From positions 124,001 to 188,000 of the forward strand of contig WFMF01000296.1 of the NCBI GenBank assembly GCA_011033025.1: a stretch of 64,000 nucleotides of DNA. The letters run 5' to 3'. Shown here piece after piece: positions 11,001-23,570 of the stretch (position 1 is the first letter of the stretch; each line of letters begins with the position of its first letter). The notes below the pieces were generated by a model. It ran no database searches. It saw nothing but the letters and a program-made list of their open reading frames with translations, and was not told the DNA's origin. This stretch comes from Beroe forskalii (Eukaryota; Ctenophora; Nuda; Beroida; Beroidae). The position numbers were made by a program, and so were the translations under genes.

Positions 11001-13350
11001 TAGTCTGTGCTATATCAATTGTTTATTCATCTTGCATATTATGGATGTGTCACATAGTTTACAGCGATTGATTTCGATAGATCCGGAGCCATACGGAATT
11101 TCTCATTCTCGGAAGTATCCTGCTGGTATGTTAGGAAGTAAGGTCTAAGTGTGATCGGAAACAAGTGCTGAAGGGTACACTTCAAGCTGTTTCAAATCGA
11201 TGTTACTTAGTCACGACAGCTATAGAAATGGAAATATTTTTCAAGAGCTGGAATTATTCAAGTGCTGGAATAAATAATATTAGAAATTATTTTACCGTGA
11301 AATACAAAGAGAATTCAATAGTTCAATCAATTACAGGTTATCAGCGCCTATATTATTCGGAAACAAATTTGCGAACTAGCCACCAAAATTGTTATTTTGT
11401 AGTTGTTAATGGCAAGAATATTACAATATTGTTCAACGACAGGCTTCGTCAAGAAGTTGCTATAATATAAAACATGTGACAATATAATACCATCCGAATT
11501 CGTGCGAAGTTCGAAGAAAAGTGGAGGGAAGGAACAAGGGAAAACATTGCTCACTTTAGCGAAAAACCATTAGCTTGGGTAAAATTTTAATTCACTCTGT
11601 TCGAATACAAATATGATTATGACGATCTATCCTTATTCTTTAACCCGTAAAATACTGAGATATATTAAATGCTATCCCAGCAATGATAACCCGCCCTAAT
11701 GAAAATAACACCCACCATTAATGGCACACCATTAACGGCATCCTCACAAGTGTAGTGAGATAAAAGTCGCAATTCATAATTCATTTCAATACCTCTTTTA
11801 AAACTTAGAAGGCAGTCGCCACTTTCCCGGAACAGATCATGTTCATGGGTCATTATAACGAAATATTTCAATGAATTTTCCGCGATGAAATAAATTAATA
11901 TATCTATGAGATCACACGATATATCCATATCGACAACTGCGCGAATGATAAAGAGCGAAATTCGTATTACTCTCTAAGAAATAAGAATACACGTTTAATA
12001 TTCATATTCAAATATATATATTTTACATAATAAAACAGCTTATATATGTGAATATATAAATTGTGCACACAAACGTACGATTCTTCGTGGAATTCGCAGA
12101 AGGAAGATCCTAGCGAGCAGGACGATCCTTACCTGTTTTCACACATTTTAAGCGCGCGGCACAAAATCAGCGCGCTCGGCAGTGCGCCCGGGCCCTTCTC
12201 GCACTAAAATGGTTTTAAAAACACCAAACCGGCTTGAGACTGGCATTTATGGCGCCAAACACGCGTGAAACCGACGCCAAACCGGCGTAGCGATTCGTTC
12301 TATAAACTATAAACGTATAAACTGTAAACGTATACAAACGGAAATGCCGCGCTTATATTGTACCGCGCGCGCTTAATATGCACGAAAACAAGTGCGTCAC
12401 GTGCGATCATATATCTTCATGAAATGGTCAACAAAAGGACAACGGTGATATACAAGTCAGATATCTATATATTGAAGGTCAGTCCATGAGATCAATACGC
12501 AATACATGATCAGCTGTCATATATTGTGTTAATTCTAGCATAATTATGACTCTAAGAATTGGGGCGAATCATGATCCTATAATTATCATTGTTGTGTGGT
12601 CATGAGATTATATCAAGGGATCAGTGCCTGTACCATTGTTATATCAGATCAAGAGCATTGGAATTGTACGTTAAGACATCCAAAAACATCCAAAGTCCAA
12701 ACCATCCAAGTTAAGTTTCATAAGCCAAAGAAAACTTGAGAAAAAATATTTCCAAAGGTGAAATGACAGCATCAAAACATTGCAATTTGTTGTTGCCCAA
12801 AAAGAAAACACCAGGCAATGGTTTTATTTAAAACAATTAAATCTGGCTAGCTTCAAGCAACTATTTAATTTAAAATAAAATTTTAAGACAAAACACTATA
12901 TAACGGACTAAAAACAAAATAAATCCGAATTTTTAAAAATCTTACATGTCTCTACATAATTATCTTCCAACAATTATATAAGCAAAAATAAAATTATAAG
13001 TTATTGACATATTTTCATTTCGTAGGCATATAATAAAGAGCTTTATATTGGCGTCTGAGCCACGCGAATTCTCTGATATGTGGCCGGTCCGAAAGGTAAA
13101 CGTTCGCAAATTATCAGCTGCACACCTGAACATATTATATTGACATGTTGCAACCTTTGTTAAGTTCTGAATATGCTACAAAAGTTCAAGGTAATCTTAG
13201 CGCGCACGTGTGGTTTCGCCATAATATATCACGCCTTCTGTAGGTCTATATTGCGGAAACGTTCGGTTTTTACGCCCGATGTTATTACTACGATGACATT
13301 GCAATTTGTTTTGCCACTTGAAGCTTTCCAACTCAGACTGCCAGCCAAAA
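8018..13350. other. Long non-coding stretch
   Basis: No gene, RNA gene or coding similarity was recognised apart from the MITE listed at 9108-9218. The open frame at 8071-8424 (+, 117 codons) has no recognisable motif. A GC-richer patch lies at 12140-12380. A TGACGTCA palindrome lies at 10675. A small hairpin (CTCTAATTA/TAATTAGAG) is at about 9257-9281. Confidence 0.45.
9108..9218. mobile_element. Family A MITE, nearly intact, with 7-bp flanking direct repeat
   Basis: Terminal inverted repeats read CGCGAAAAATAGGCGGTTCA on the left (9121-9140) and CACCTATTTCTTGTTCGCAG on the right. The core has CATCAACTCACTACATCA followed by ATGATAATGACGTCATC, with an exact CRE palindrome at 9171-9178. ATTAGAG flanks the element on both sides (9108-9114 and 9212-9218), consistent with a 7-8 bp target-site duplication. 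There is no coding capacity, so it must be moved by a transposase encoded elsewhere. Confidence 0.8.
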
Positions 13351-13352
13351 TA

Positions 13353-13589
13353 CCCTTGTTTACAAGCCGCGGAGCTGGGAGTCGACAGCAGACATAGACA
13401 ATTACTCAAGCAGCTTTAGTTAAGGTTATATTCAAGGAAATAAAATATTTCCTTGCGTTTAAGAAATATAAAACATCCCTGTTCACAAGCTGCGGAACCG
13501 GAAGTCTTAATAGACAGCAGACATAGACACTAGCTCAAGTTTATAATTCAGCGTAAATTCAAGGAAATATTAAATATTTCCTTGCGTTT
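13353..13589. repeat. Direct duplication, ~110 bp, two diverged copies
   Basis: Copy 1 at 13353-13460 and copy 2 at about 13477-13589 share, in order, ACAAGC-GCGGA-C-GGAAGTC-like sequence, GACAGCAGACATAGACA, CTCAAG, ATTCAAGGAAATA and TATTTCCTTGCGTTT. Each ends with a small palindrome (GGAAAT...ATTTCC). No coding frame is conserved between copies. Confidence 0.75.
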
Positions 13590-16500
13590 ACAAAGAATCG
13601 AACTAAGAAATAATTCAGGAATATAAAACAGATTTTATTGGCCGAAAGTACGGCGAATATCAGAGATTCTTCATCCTGCCAATGGAGCTGAGATGCCATA
13701 CAATGTTTAATTTGTCACCAATACCATAAGATGATATCTGATAAATATTATAATTGATAGGAGATAAGAGGCACACTGGATCATTAATTTAGCAACGTTT
13801 CCCTATATTATCATCTGAGGGATACTCATACCAAGAATTCGCGGCAACAGATCAACAATTCACGAACCGTAAAGCATGAAAATGTCGTCAATTTAAACCG
13901 CCTAGTATCGCTACAGGGTCCTTCGGAAGACAGGAAATAAGTGGCAACTGGTCCAGCATTCACCAATGTGAACCCATGAAAATTACGTTAATCTTAACAG
14001 CCTATCATTCGTGCATAGTCCCTAAGTTCCTAGAAATGGCAAAGGTAGAGGGAGTAGAAGTTCAATCAGTAGTGGCAAGAATTACACTTGGCGTAAAGCA
14101 ATCATAAGGTAAACCTATCTGCATTAAACACTTTGTTTAAACCTGGAATAGGAACGCATGCAACAGACGAGATATGATTCAATACGTACTTATATACGTG
14201 CAAGAATAATTGTCGTAATTGACATAGTTCAAGTTCTAAGTTTTCGCATATAATTAGTCCACTCAATCAGAGATTATATTTATAAATCCATCTGACATGT
14301 TCTCATGCCTCAAGCTTAATTCATCGTTCGGCTGATCTTTGATTCGAATCACTAAGCGGATGGTTGAGAGGAAATGATTACGTGATTTGCCAGAAAATAC
14401 TTCCATTACAGAACTGACAAGAGCATCAGAAGAACCGATCGATATATATTTGATCGATGCATGACGATAATAAAACCAGTTAAAGGTTTGACGAGAAAGC
14501 ATTAAATTAAACTGTCACTGATAAATTAGCCGTAGCGCTCTGTTTTGAGTTGAACGGTAAATGTTTGATCGGTTTATGAAGCCATCTAAACTTGAAGAAC
14601 AAGGATAAAACAGGATGCGGCCACTAGGTTTTGTAAAGCAGTGCTATGAGGAGACCTTTCGAGGACTGTTATTATTTTTTTCGAAAAATTTTCAAAAAGA
14701 AAAGAAATGGTACTTTCAATTTTTACAAATCATTCATCTTTACCAACAATCTACGCCACACGGTAGAGAATATATCTAAATCAGGTTCGGAGGAGTGGAT
14801 ACTATAAACTGATCCACTGTAGCAGAAATAGAGCATATTGAACTTATATCGGGATGTCAAGTAGTGATGCATATGGTAAATCGCCGTGCAAGGAAAAAAC
14901 GAACTTTTACCCGTCATCAGTTTCCACTTAAAACCATATCACACTTACACCACTCTAACCCGCCTTTTGTTGAGAGCATCCAGGATAAATCGCATATTTA
15001 TACGCGAGACATAACAATGTCAACCACGGTACACATTACAGTTTGCCTAAGAAACCCTGAAATTTTCCATATCCCGCTGAAGAAATCGGTCCATATTCTG
15101 AGATAACCACTTGCCTTTATGCAAGATATAATATTGATGTGCTCTCGCTAAAGGGTTTAAATAGTTATGCAGGGATGTTATGAAACAGGAAAACTTGAAA
15201 GCCAGATATTGACATCATGTTCATTGGTATATTCATTCTGTGCGGTAGGAATATAATGTCGAAGATAATGGAGGTTTCTCTCGATATAAATGTAACGGAT
15301 AAGTCATAAACAAACTTAAAATATGTGGTTAGCAGAGTTTTATATTTGTATACGACTCGTGTTGCAATTTAGATAGCGTTTTATGAACTCAGAACGAAAT
15401 GGGAACGTGAAACTTTTATATATGAGTATATCAATTCCGATTTATTCCTCAGAACTCGACTTAGTACTTTTAAAAGCTATATATCAGTCAAAAACCAAAC
15501 TGAAAAATTTAAATTTAGCTAACTGGTTATACTGGAGAATCTTGTTCCATATTTTAAAATTCTCCGGTCCTGAAATAACTTCACGATTTAAAACGTCTAA
15601 CTGAATAAATACCCAGAATAAACACAGATACTTCAACGATTTAGAACTCTAACGAGGAAACGCTGAAATAGTTCCACGATTTAAAACATCAAGGAAATAT
15701 ACTCAAACTGGGCAAATAGTCCGCTATTGCGAGGTAAGTTAGCTGTAGCAATCAAGCAGGGAAGGCATAACTGCAGCGTAAGTCAGAAGAGCTGCAGCTG
15801 CAATGGCCGCTTATATTTAACATAAGCTCCTCACAGAATAAGTATATGAGAATTGTCGTGTTGGCCGAATCGTGTAATTAATAAACATTTAGATGGAAAC
15901 TCGCCCTTTGTACGATTGGAGGTAATTTTGGTGGATTGCACTCCTATTCCAGGTCACGATGTAGCGATTATAGCTGAACTTTGTAGCGAAATATTTCGCA
16001 GGTAGTCAGAGATAGGCTCTTCGCCACTGATGATCCACCTTACAATAAAGCACTTAGTGGTCCATAACCATAAGTGGCTCCTTCATCAAATCAGAAGATA
16101 ACGTGAGGGAGTTTAGATTCAAGAGTGGTAAGTGAATATATGATCTCATGATGATGTGGGAAAAAGTGTGAGGGGATTGAGAAATTGCTGCTCTAAATAC
16201 CGTGTGAGCTGTTTCGTTGATCTAAATCACTGATTTAAGGTTGAAAATAAGAAATATGCCAATGATATAATAGTAAAGTAGCAATATCAACAGAAATTCT
16301 TGTAGAGAGTAAAATTTGCCACAATCACATCATTTATCGGGGAGTCATTTCTATTTTCAGCCTTAGAATCAGAACTATCTTCAAAGACTGCGATAACCGC
16401 AAATAGGTCTCAATTCAAACATCATCCAAGCATACCCAATGCTTGGACAAACTGATTCTAAATGACAGTGAAATGAGCCCTATTCACCTAGCTCCCGCGT

Positions 16501-18258
16501 GACCTTCAAACATGGCACAATTATAAGGGTTGTCACTGGGCGCAAAATAAGGCTTTCAGTCTGCAATATTAGAATATTATGACCTCCCCAAGTCCCCACC
16601 ATTATAAGTCTCAATCTAATACATGCTTGGCATAGTGGCATAGGCATTATCATTATTCATGAATCCAATGCAGGGCCACAGCTTCGGGTCACCCAGTCCA
16701 TCTAGTGAAGAAATAAAAACACAATACACCAGACGCTAGAATATATGAAATCACTCCCTTGATTCGCAGCACGAAAATCGTTGAAGTAGAATAGCATAGG
16801 TTTCGCACGCGCGCAGCTCAGTTTGACCAAGAACATGAGGGCCGAGGGGTTATCCACATGAAACCCCTTGGCTTTGATGTGAGCAGGATGCACGCGCGAT
16901 CTCTTGAGAATCCACAGAATAAACCGTACACGAGATGACACTGAGCCTCAATCACATAAAGGGAGCTTCCATTGAATTGCTCACTGCATTATGCGTGGCT
17001 GTGTATATTCATTAAAATGCACACTGCACATCACATAGCTTTGAATATTAATCCTAAGGTGGTATCTAATGAGGGCTCATGGTAATTAGAAGCTCCAGCA
17101 CAACCAGATTGAAAGGACTATGAGAATAAATTAAGAGAATGCAGGAAGGCAGGTACCATTTTATGCGTCGTCATCAGATATATCTAGAATTTTATAGAAT
17201 CAAAACAGGATCATCGGGTGTTATATCAGTGAGATAAACCGAAGAATCATTGACATAAAAACTTCAGCTGAACTGGGGCTGGAGCAGAGGCTGAAAGTCG
17301 CGCGTATGTGTATTTCAACAAGAATTGGAGCTCACATACATACATACATACACACACAGAAGTATAATAATCTGTATGGGGGCTAGTGACGCCGCATCGA
17401 TTACACTTCATGAATGTTCAGGGTGTGCATTGTCTTGCATCATTTAGAAGGCATAAAAGAGAGGGAAGAGCGGAGAAGGTGCGTCAAATGACACTCTCAA
17501 ATTTAAAGCTGCTCCTCTGTATTTATAATTACCTGAAAGAACCATCTCGTTCGTGCCAAACCTCGGGGTGCCGGATTATATCCAATCATTGTTCAGAAAA
17601 CCGTTATAATATAACGTAAAACATGGCGCACGTAGACGAAAGTCATGGTATTATAACGCCGTAATTTTTGTTGAATCCGTGGGCCATTGTGTGTATGCAG
17701 GGCAAAAACCCACTTATTATATACAGGAATACGTATATAAATCTTCGCACGCAAGGGAGTAACGACCGTGTAAACGACTATCTTGCCATAGTCTAGGGGC
17801 TAAACGCGTCCACACAAATGCCGTTCTGCACCGTAATAATTATAGGGAATATAATACACGGAAATTTGACTTATGATATAATGGGAAAGCCGTGGTTTCT
17901 ACCAGAACGGAAGGCGTGAGGTTATTATATAGTGAATACAGGAAGGGTATTTCCTTGCGTTTGAACTTAATAATTGAGCTACTAGCTGTACAATCGATTG
18001 TGAGATACAGGGGAGAGCCAGCTGAAGGAAAATGCGAAGAAGCGGTGAAATCCAGAAATGCCAAGATTCGTCAGAATGTGATCTACAACTCAAAAAGACA
18101 ATTTTGTCATATCCGATGAAAACGCTTACAGGCTACAGTCAATGATGGCATATCTCCAATTGTACAAGTGTGAAGCGCAGCTTCAAGTATCAGTCGCGTT
18201 TTGGAGTATTTATTGACTTACTCGTAGATCCCAAAATCCTCTTAAAATCTACCATTCT
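13590..18258. other. Non-coding stretch
   Basis: Nothing coding was recognised. An ACAT/ACAC microsatellite lies at about 17336-17360. Short open frames at 14864-15106 and 16702-16941 show no motif. Confidence 0.45.
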
Positions 18259-18369
18259 ACCAATCAGGATGAGAGGACAGCCAACTCGTGCGCTGATTGG
18301 TCATAGTCAAATGCTCCCGTGAAAACTCACGTCTCACGTGTTGATTGTTCAAAGTCAAATGCTCGCGAG
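18259..18369. repeat. Family B palindromic repeat, degenerate copy with internal duplication
   Basis: ACCAATCAGG near 18259 faces GTGCGCTGATTGGTCATAGT near 18287. The right half is followed by a second, diverged copy (CACGTGTTGATTGTTCAAAG near 18335). GTCAAATGCTC recurs downstream of both. It belongs with the copies at 34376, 47131 and 54547. Confidence 0.6.
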
Positions 18370-21235
18370 GGTGAGCTTATGCGCCGTCGGGTGTCGATCG
18401 TAGGTGAACCATATCTCCAATACCATATCATCCAGACGCCAAGCATAATTCAACAAAAGAAAACAAATCACAACAGAATATTAAACAATATTACAATGAA
18501 AGAATGAATTGGCAAGTCTATGAATTAATATAAACATTGAACAAAAGTTTATTCAAACGTGTTCGAAATATCATTATTCATTGTTTCTATCGCCTTTCTA
18601 GCATAAGCAGACAGGACATAGATAAGATGAATCTGCTCAAATGTTATAACAATTAATGTAAGAATGTAAGTCGTATGAATTATGTCTGCCGTGCAGTTAC
18701 ACAGTAAGATCTCATTTCTTAATTACAATTACAGACAGTAAGCACAAAGAATTTAAGGATCTTATTCATCATCATGAATCTTATCATCTAGGTCGCACAC
18801 ACACAGATTAGGCGATTAGAAGTGACTTCATTGGGATCATTAAATGTGGTCATTTTATGACTGTCAACTGCCTATTTTTCAAGCAAGACCTTTCTCTTAG
18901 AGGATGGTAGTGGTTATAACACGGCTCAAAGGAAATATTAAGCTAGATCATGGATGCAATATATATTTGAGTATTTGAGTTAGATCAAATTATATTTTTA
19001 CTCTTCCAAGGGGCCAAAATTACCAAGTGTAATATAGTGTCTAGATGGAGAATATGGTGGAAGAAAATAGATCAGTGTCAGTACTCTGCACAAGTGTGCT
19101 TCAATTTGAAGCAAATACTAAATGACAACATGCTATGCTTTGAAATACATAGACGCTCCAATCAGATCTGATTCGGGATGCTTCCTGAGGGCGAAAACCT
19201 AGTACTAAGGTTCTATAGAACTACAGATAACAGATCACAGAAGTGGATGCAAAAGTGCAGTAGGCCTCTCTCTCTCTACAATACGAAGTACATGAGTACA
19301 TGATCATGCTCTCATGGAGCTGCCTTTCCAGCTTTCCTGGAATCACAGATAATATATGAACGCTATCTATTGAGCATTCTCGATCTTAATAATCCTGGGA
19401 ATGTACAACGACAAATCAGCATGAGTTTAAAAACCGAATGCAGGCAACACTTTATGTACAATATTTTTTATTTTTTAATGCTTGTTAGGAATATTAAGGG
19501 AGTCAACGTTGGTATTTTCAAATTAAGTAAGACGCTCAACTTAAAGTTCTAAAATGTCGAATGTCGAATGAAAGAGATTTGAAAGCAAAGATCAAAGAAT
19601 TTAGTCCGTTCTATTCCGCATATCGCCATCTCGATCTAAAATTAACTAGATATTACTAACTAGCCTAGATTTCCTGTAAGCCAAGATATTCTGTACCTAC
19701 ATAGAACGATAATAATTTCCTGAAATTATTATGCTTCAGTGATTAAGTCGCATGCAGAAAGATTAGAAATATATCAGAGTCAAATTATGCCATTACAATA
19801 TAACAAAAGGACATGTAGATAGTAGAATTCCCGAAATCGTCTTGGCATAGAGTTATTTAGGTCAATTCGTGCGCAGATTTGTCAATGTCATGACGATTTT
19901 GAAATCTTAGGGGTAAACCAATACACCCCAGCATCAGAGAAGCTAGAATCGTAAAACCAGATGCTTACGCCGGTACGGCAAAGTTCCACTCCTCTTTTGA
20001 GGAGCGGAACGCAGAGGGTACAAAAGAGGGCTCTGGTTAGAGTAAGAAGCAAGGATCCGATCCTGTAGACATTTCCAAAAAAATATAACAACGCAATATC
20101 TCTCTGTATTTGAGCATTCCGCAGATTCAATATAAGCCAAAGCACTGTTCTAACAAGACGAAACAATGACCTGGGACCAGCTGATAGCAGCTGCTTGTTC
20201 ACTCTTCCCACGTAGCACCAAAGATGTTAGATGCAGGAGGATACACATACTAAAGCAATTAAATACTGAGCAGGTAGAGCGAGTGTGACGTCATTATCAG
20301 GGTTTAGAATGGGGCGTTAGTGAGGTTTACCCATGTATTTATATCTTCCTCCTGTGGAGGAATATAGCACCCCCAAGACTCCTCTAGGACGAGTGACCTC
20401 CGAACTAACGACCCTCTCTCAGTGTCAGAAAAAGAGAGAAATGTTGACCACCAATGACCACGTTGATGTGTTGAGATACATGTTCATTGCCTGGCTTGCA
20501 TCTCCCCGGATATAGTGCAGCTTGTTGCCCAACATAGCCACCAGGTGGCACCACTTGGCCATGGGCCCGGTGCCAAGTATCCCTATTCTCTTCATGGTAC
20601 TCAAGCCTACAATCAAGTCTTAGAGTGCCTTGTCATGGTGGATCTGGTCCTTAATCGATTGTCTTCCTTTCTTCAGCAGAATGGACGGAAAAGAGAAAGG
20701 TTCATGTTTGAGCGTCCTTTAGCATCAAGTGGTGCCAGGAGTTGGGGATCTAATGGGATCTGGTCAAGACTCGGCTGAGTCTTGCTTGAATCTGGTCAAG
20801 ATACTCAGATCCAAGCACTGCCGTCTCCAGGGAAGATCAAAGACGAGAGGATCCAAAGGGTAGATTGGTGTCAGATGATTGGCTTTCGATCATTAAGACT
20901 AAAGGGCGTCGTCCGTGAGTCTGAGTATACATCAGTTTGAATTGATCATTGAAGTTATAAGCTCTGGAGTGGTGTCAGACTGCAGTGGCGTCAACGTAAA
21001 CTGCTCGAGATTACAGTTAATTGATGTCAACGTTTAGTGGTGTCACACTGGCATCACTTCTCATAGAAATCTCGCACGCGAAAGACGTGGAAATGGCAAC
21101 AAGAAAGAGGAAACAACGCGCCAATGACCGGATATCTGGCTATATCCGGATGTTGGCTACAGTAGTGTCAGAGAGCCTTTATGTTTGGGTTGGAGAAAAA
21201 CAATGAGATACTGGAGTCTGTTGCCAAGCTGATCT

Positions 21236-21320
21236 TATCCCAGCAATAGGCGAGATAGAAAACATCATTATCATGGCTGCCAATATCAAATCGATACCAT
21301 CGATTCGCCTATTTTTATCC
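21236..21320. mobile_element. Family A MITE, diverged copy
   Basis: The ends read AATAGGCGAGAT on the left (about 21245) and ATTCGCCTATTTTTA on the right (about 21303). The core is ACATCATTATCATGGC, so this copy lies in the opposite orientation to the one at 9.1 kb and has lost the exact CRE palindrome. Confidence 0.65.
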
Positions 21321-23493
21321 GTGACATCAACAGTCTAGCAAAATAGCTCCGCTCCCCATCCACGTTTTAGTGTCCTATATTAGCCTGCTTGGTTATGTTA
21401 CTCAACTGATCTTTGATTTGAACGTTTTGTGCCATTATATCAATAGATAGAGGCTCTAAGTATGCGCATTACAGTTATTGGTTTCGGAAAGCCGGTTCGA
21501 GGCCCACATACATAGGGAAACACAGGGATTATTGTAGTCTGATCGGCTAAATAATGTTAGTTTAGTAGTTTCTTTTGGCAAGGGTCGAAGAGCAAATGAT
21601 GCAAGTTCATTATTTGGCAAATAGAACAGATGATGCAGGCAATGTACGCCAAGTCAGATTGTATCGAATGAAGTCCTTAACTTCATTAATTCTTTTCTAC
21701 GGAATCAGGAAGATGCTGAAGTTTTATATGCCACGCACGAGATAAATTGGTTGGACGTCAAATATAAATGCCCATAATGACGTCACTAAACTACTCATTA
21801 CACATGAACACGACTTCGGAGATCTTTTCATAAATCGAGATCATTCAGAGGGACTTTTCAATTTAATCGACAAGGTTTCTATCCAAATCCAAGGAGATGC
21901 AGAAATTTGAAATCGAGCCACCATATATCAACAGATCGATAAACCTAAAGTTTGTGCAAATTGAGTACCAATTAATCTAATATGCGTTCATCTGAATAAT
22001 ATTCTGAGTGAAACTGAGTACTTAAGTGGGAATTTAATGTAATTAAACATAAATATTTAATGGTTTTAATTGAATATTGAGCCAATCAGTTGTAATTGGA
22101 TTATTCTCGGAACTCACGTTGGGACATTTGATACATCTTATAACTTTCTAATAGAAAACTTTCTATAATTAGAAGTTATCAATTGCCTCATTAAACTCTT
22201 ATAATGACAAAATAACTACGTAAAAAGTACTTATTTTGAATTCACCGAGTTAACAAGTCGTACAATGATTTCTGAGAAGTAGAACGCCTTCTGAAATTTC
22301 CACACGACCGCCATTTGTACGTACGTGACACTGATTTAACAGTATACCCACGTACACTACATGAGTACATGGTGCCGCGCAACTCGGAAATTTCAGGATG
22401 ATTCCCATTTCTCGAACTTGGAAGACGAACTTGAAAAACAAAAGAATTTGACAATATGCAAACACTCGAAGAATATCATTTTGCACTGGAATAGGAATAA
22501 AATTATAAGAGGAAAAGAAATATACGTGAGTGAAATTCGAAAAGATATTAGTATCGAAGAGAAAAGGTAAGAAACGTAGAGAAAGACAAACCCTTCGTAT
22601 AGTAAATCCGCTACAAAACATATGTTATATCCGGACATGAGGTCGCTGACGAACAATAATCTTTTTTATCTTTCTTTTATCTCTATTATAAGTCTGAAGA
22701 TAGCAGATCGCTCCTAATTGTTATAAAAGGCAAACAAAATTTGAACAGATTGTTGTAAATCGAAGAAGTAAAAGGAAGAGACAATAAAAGTGGACTTCAT
22801 TTGCGTCAGGACAGCGGTCACATACCGCCATGCAACTTTTATTGCAACGAAAAATAAGCGATTCATATTCGTCGACAAAATTTCATCATTGTAAACCATG
22901 GCATAGACTTCACTAGATGTCAATAGTCAATTCAAACTTTCACGTTAAAATCACGAATTATGTCACAATATTTTGCTAATTTTTCAAGAAATATGGGGGT
23001 ATGTGACCGAAAACGGTCCACTTCTGATCGAAATAAAACAAAATTTCCCGATCACGATCATCTATGCTGGTAAATACATAAATATACTCTCGATTTCCCC
23101 TGTCTACCTAGGTATATAAATATAACATTAGTGACTTGTGGTTGTCTGGCGAAAGCTAAAAAGATTTGTCCAACGTCCGTAATTAGAAACGAAAGCCAAG
23201 CCCAGGCTTATAAACCAATTCCAAACCTCGGTTGGAAAAGAATAAAATCGCACGAAATAATTGGGCAGTTTCCATGACAGTGAAACAGCCATATATGATT
23301 GGCCTACGACCATGTGCATACATAATTATAACAATAGGTGTCAGCAATTCATCACGCTTAACCATGATAAAGACGTAATGCCACAAACCCAGCGGTAGAT
23401 AATACTATAAACTCTGCAATTTACTAAATTACAAATAAAAGGGGACTATTATAATACTATTGTAATCTGTGAAGCTCTCCGACAAAGAATATG

Positions 23494-23570
23494 CGTTTAT
23501 CAACGTCATCAACTTACTACATCGAGCTATGATAATGACGTCATCTTATAATCGCCTATTTCTAGGGTTG
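23494..23570. mobile_element. Family A MITE, one eroded end
   Basis: The core CAACGTCATCAACTTACTAC is followed by CTATGATAATGACGTCATC, with TGACGTCA at 23536. The right end ATCGCCTATTTCTAGGGTT is intact; the left terminal repeat is worn away (GTTTAT instead of GCGGTT). Confidence 0.7.

Noticed and set aside
21485-21510. CCGGTTCGAGGCCC resembling a tRNA B box
   Set aside because: No A box or acceptor/anticodon stems upstream.
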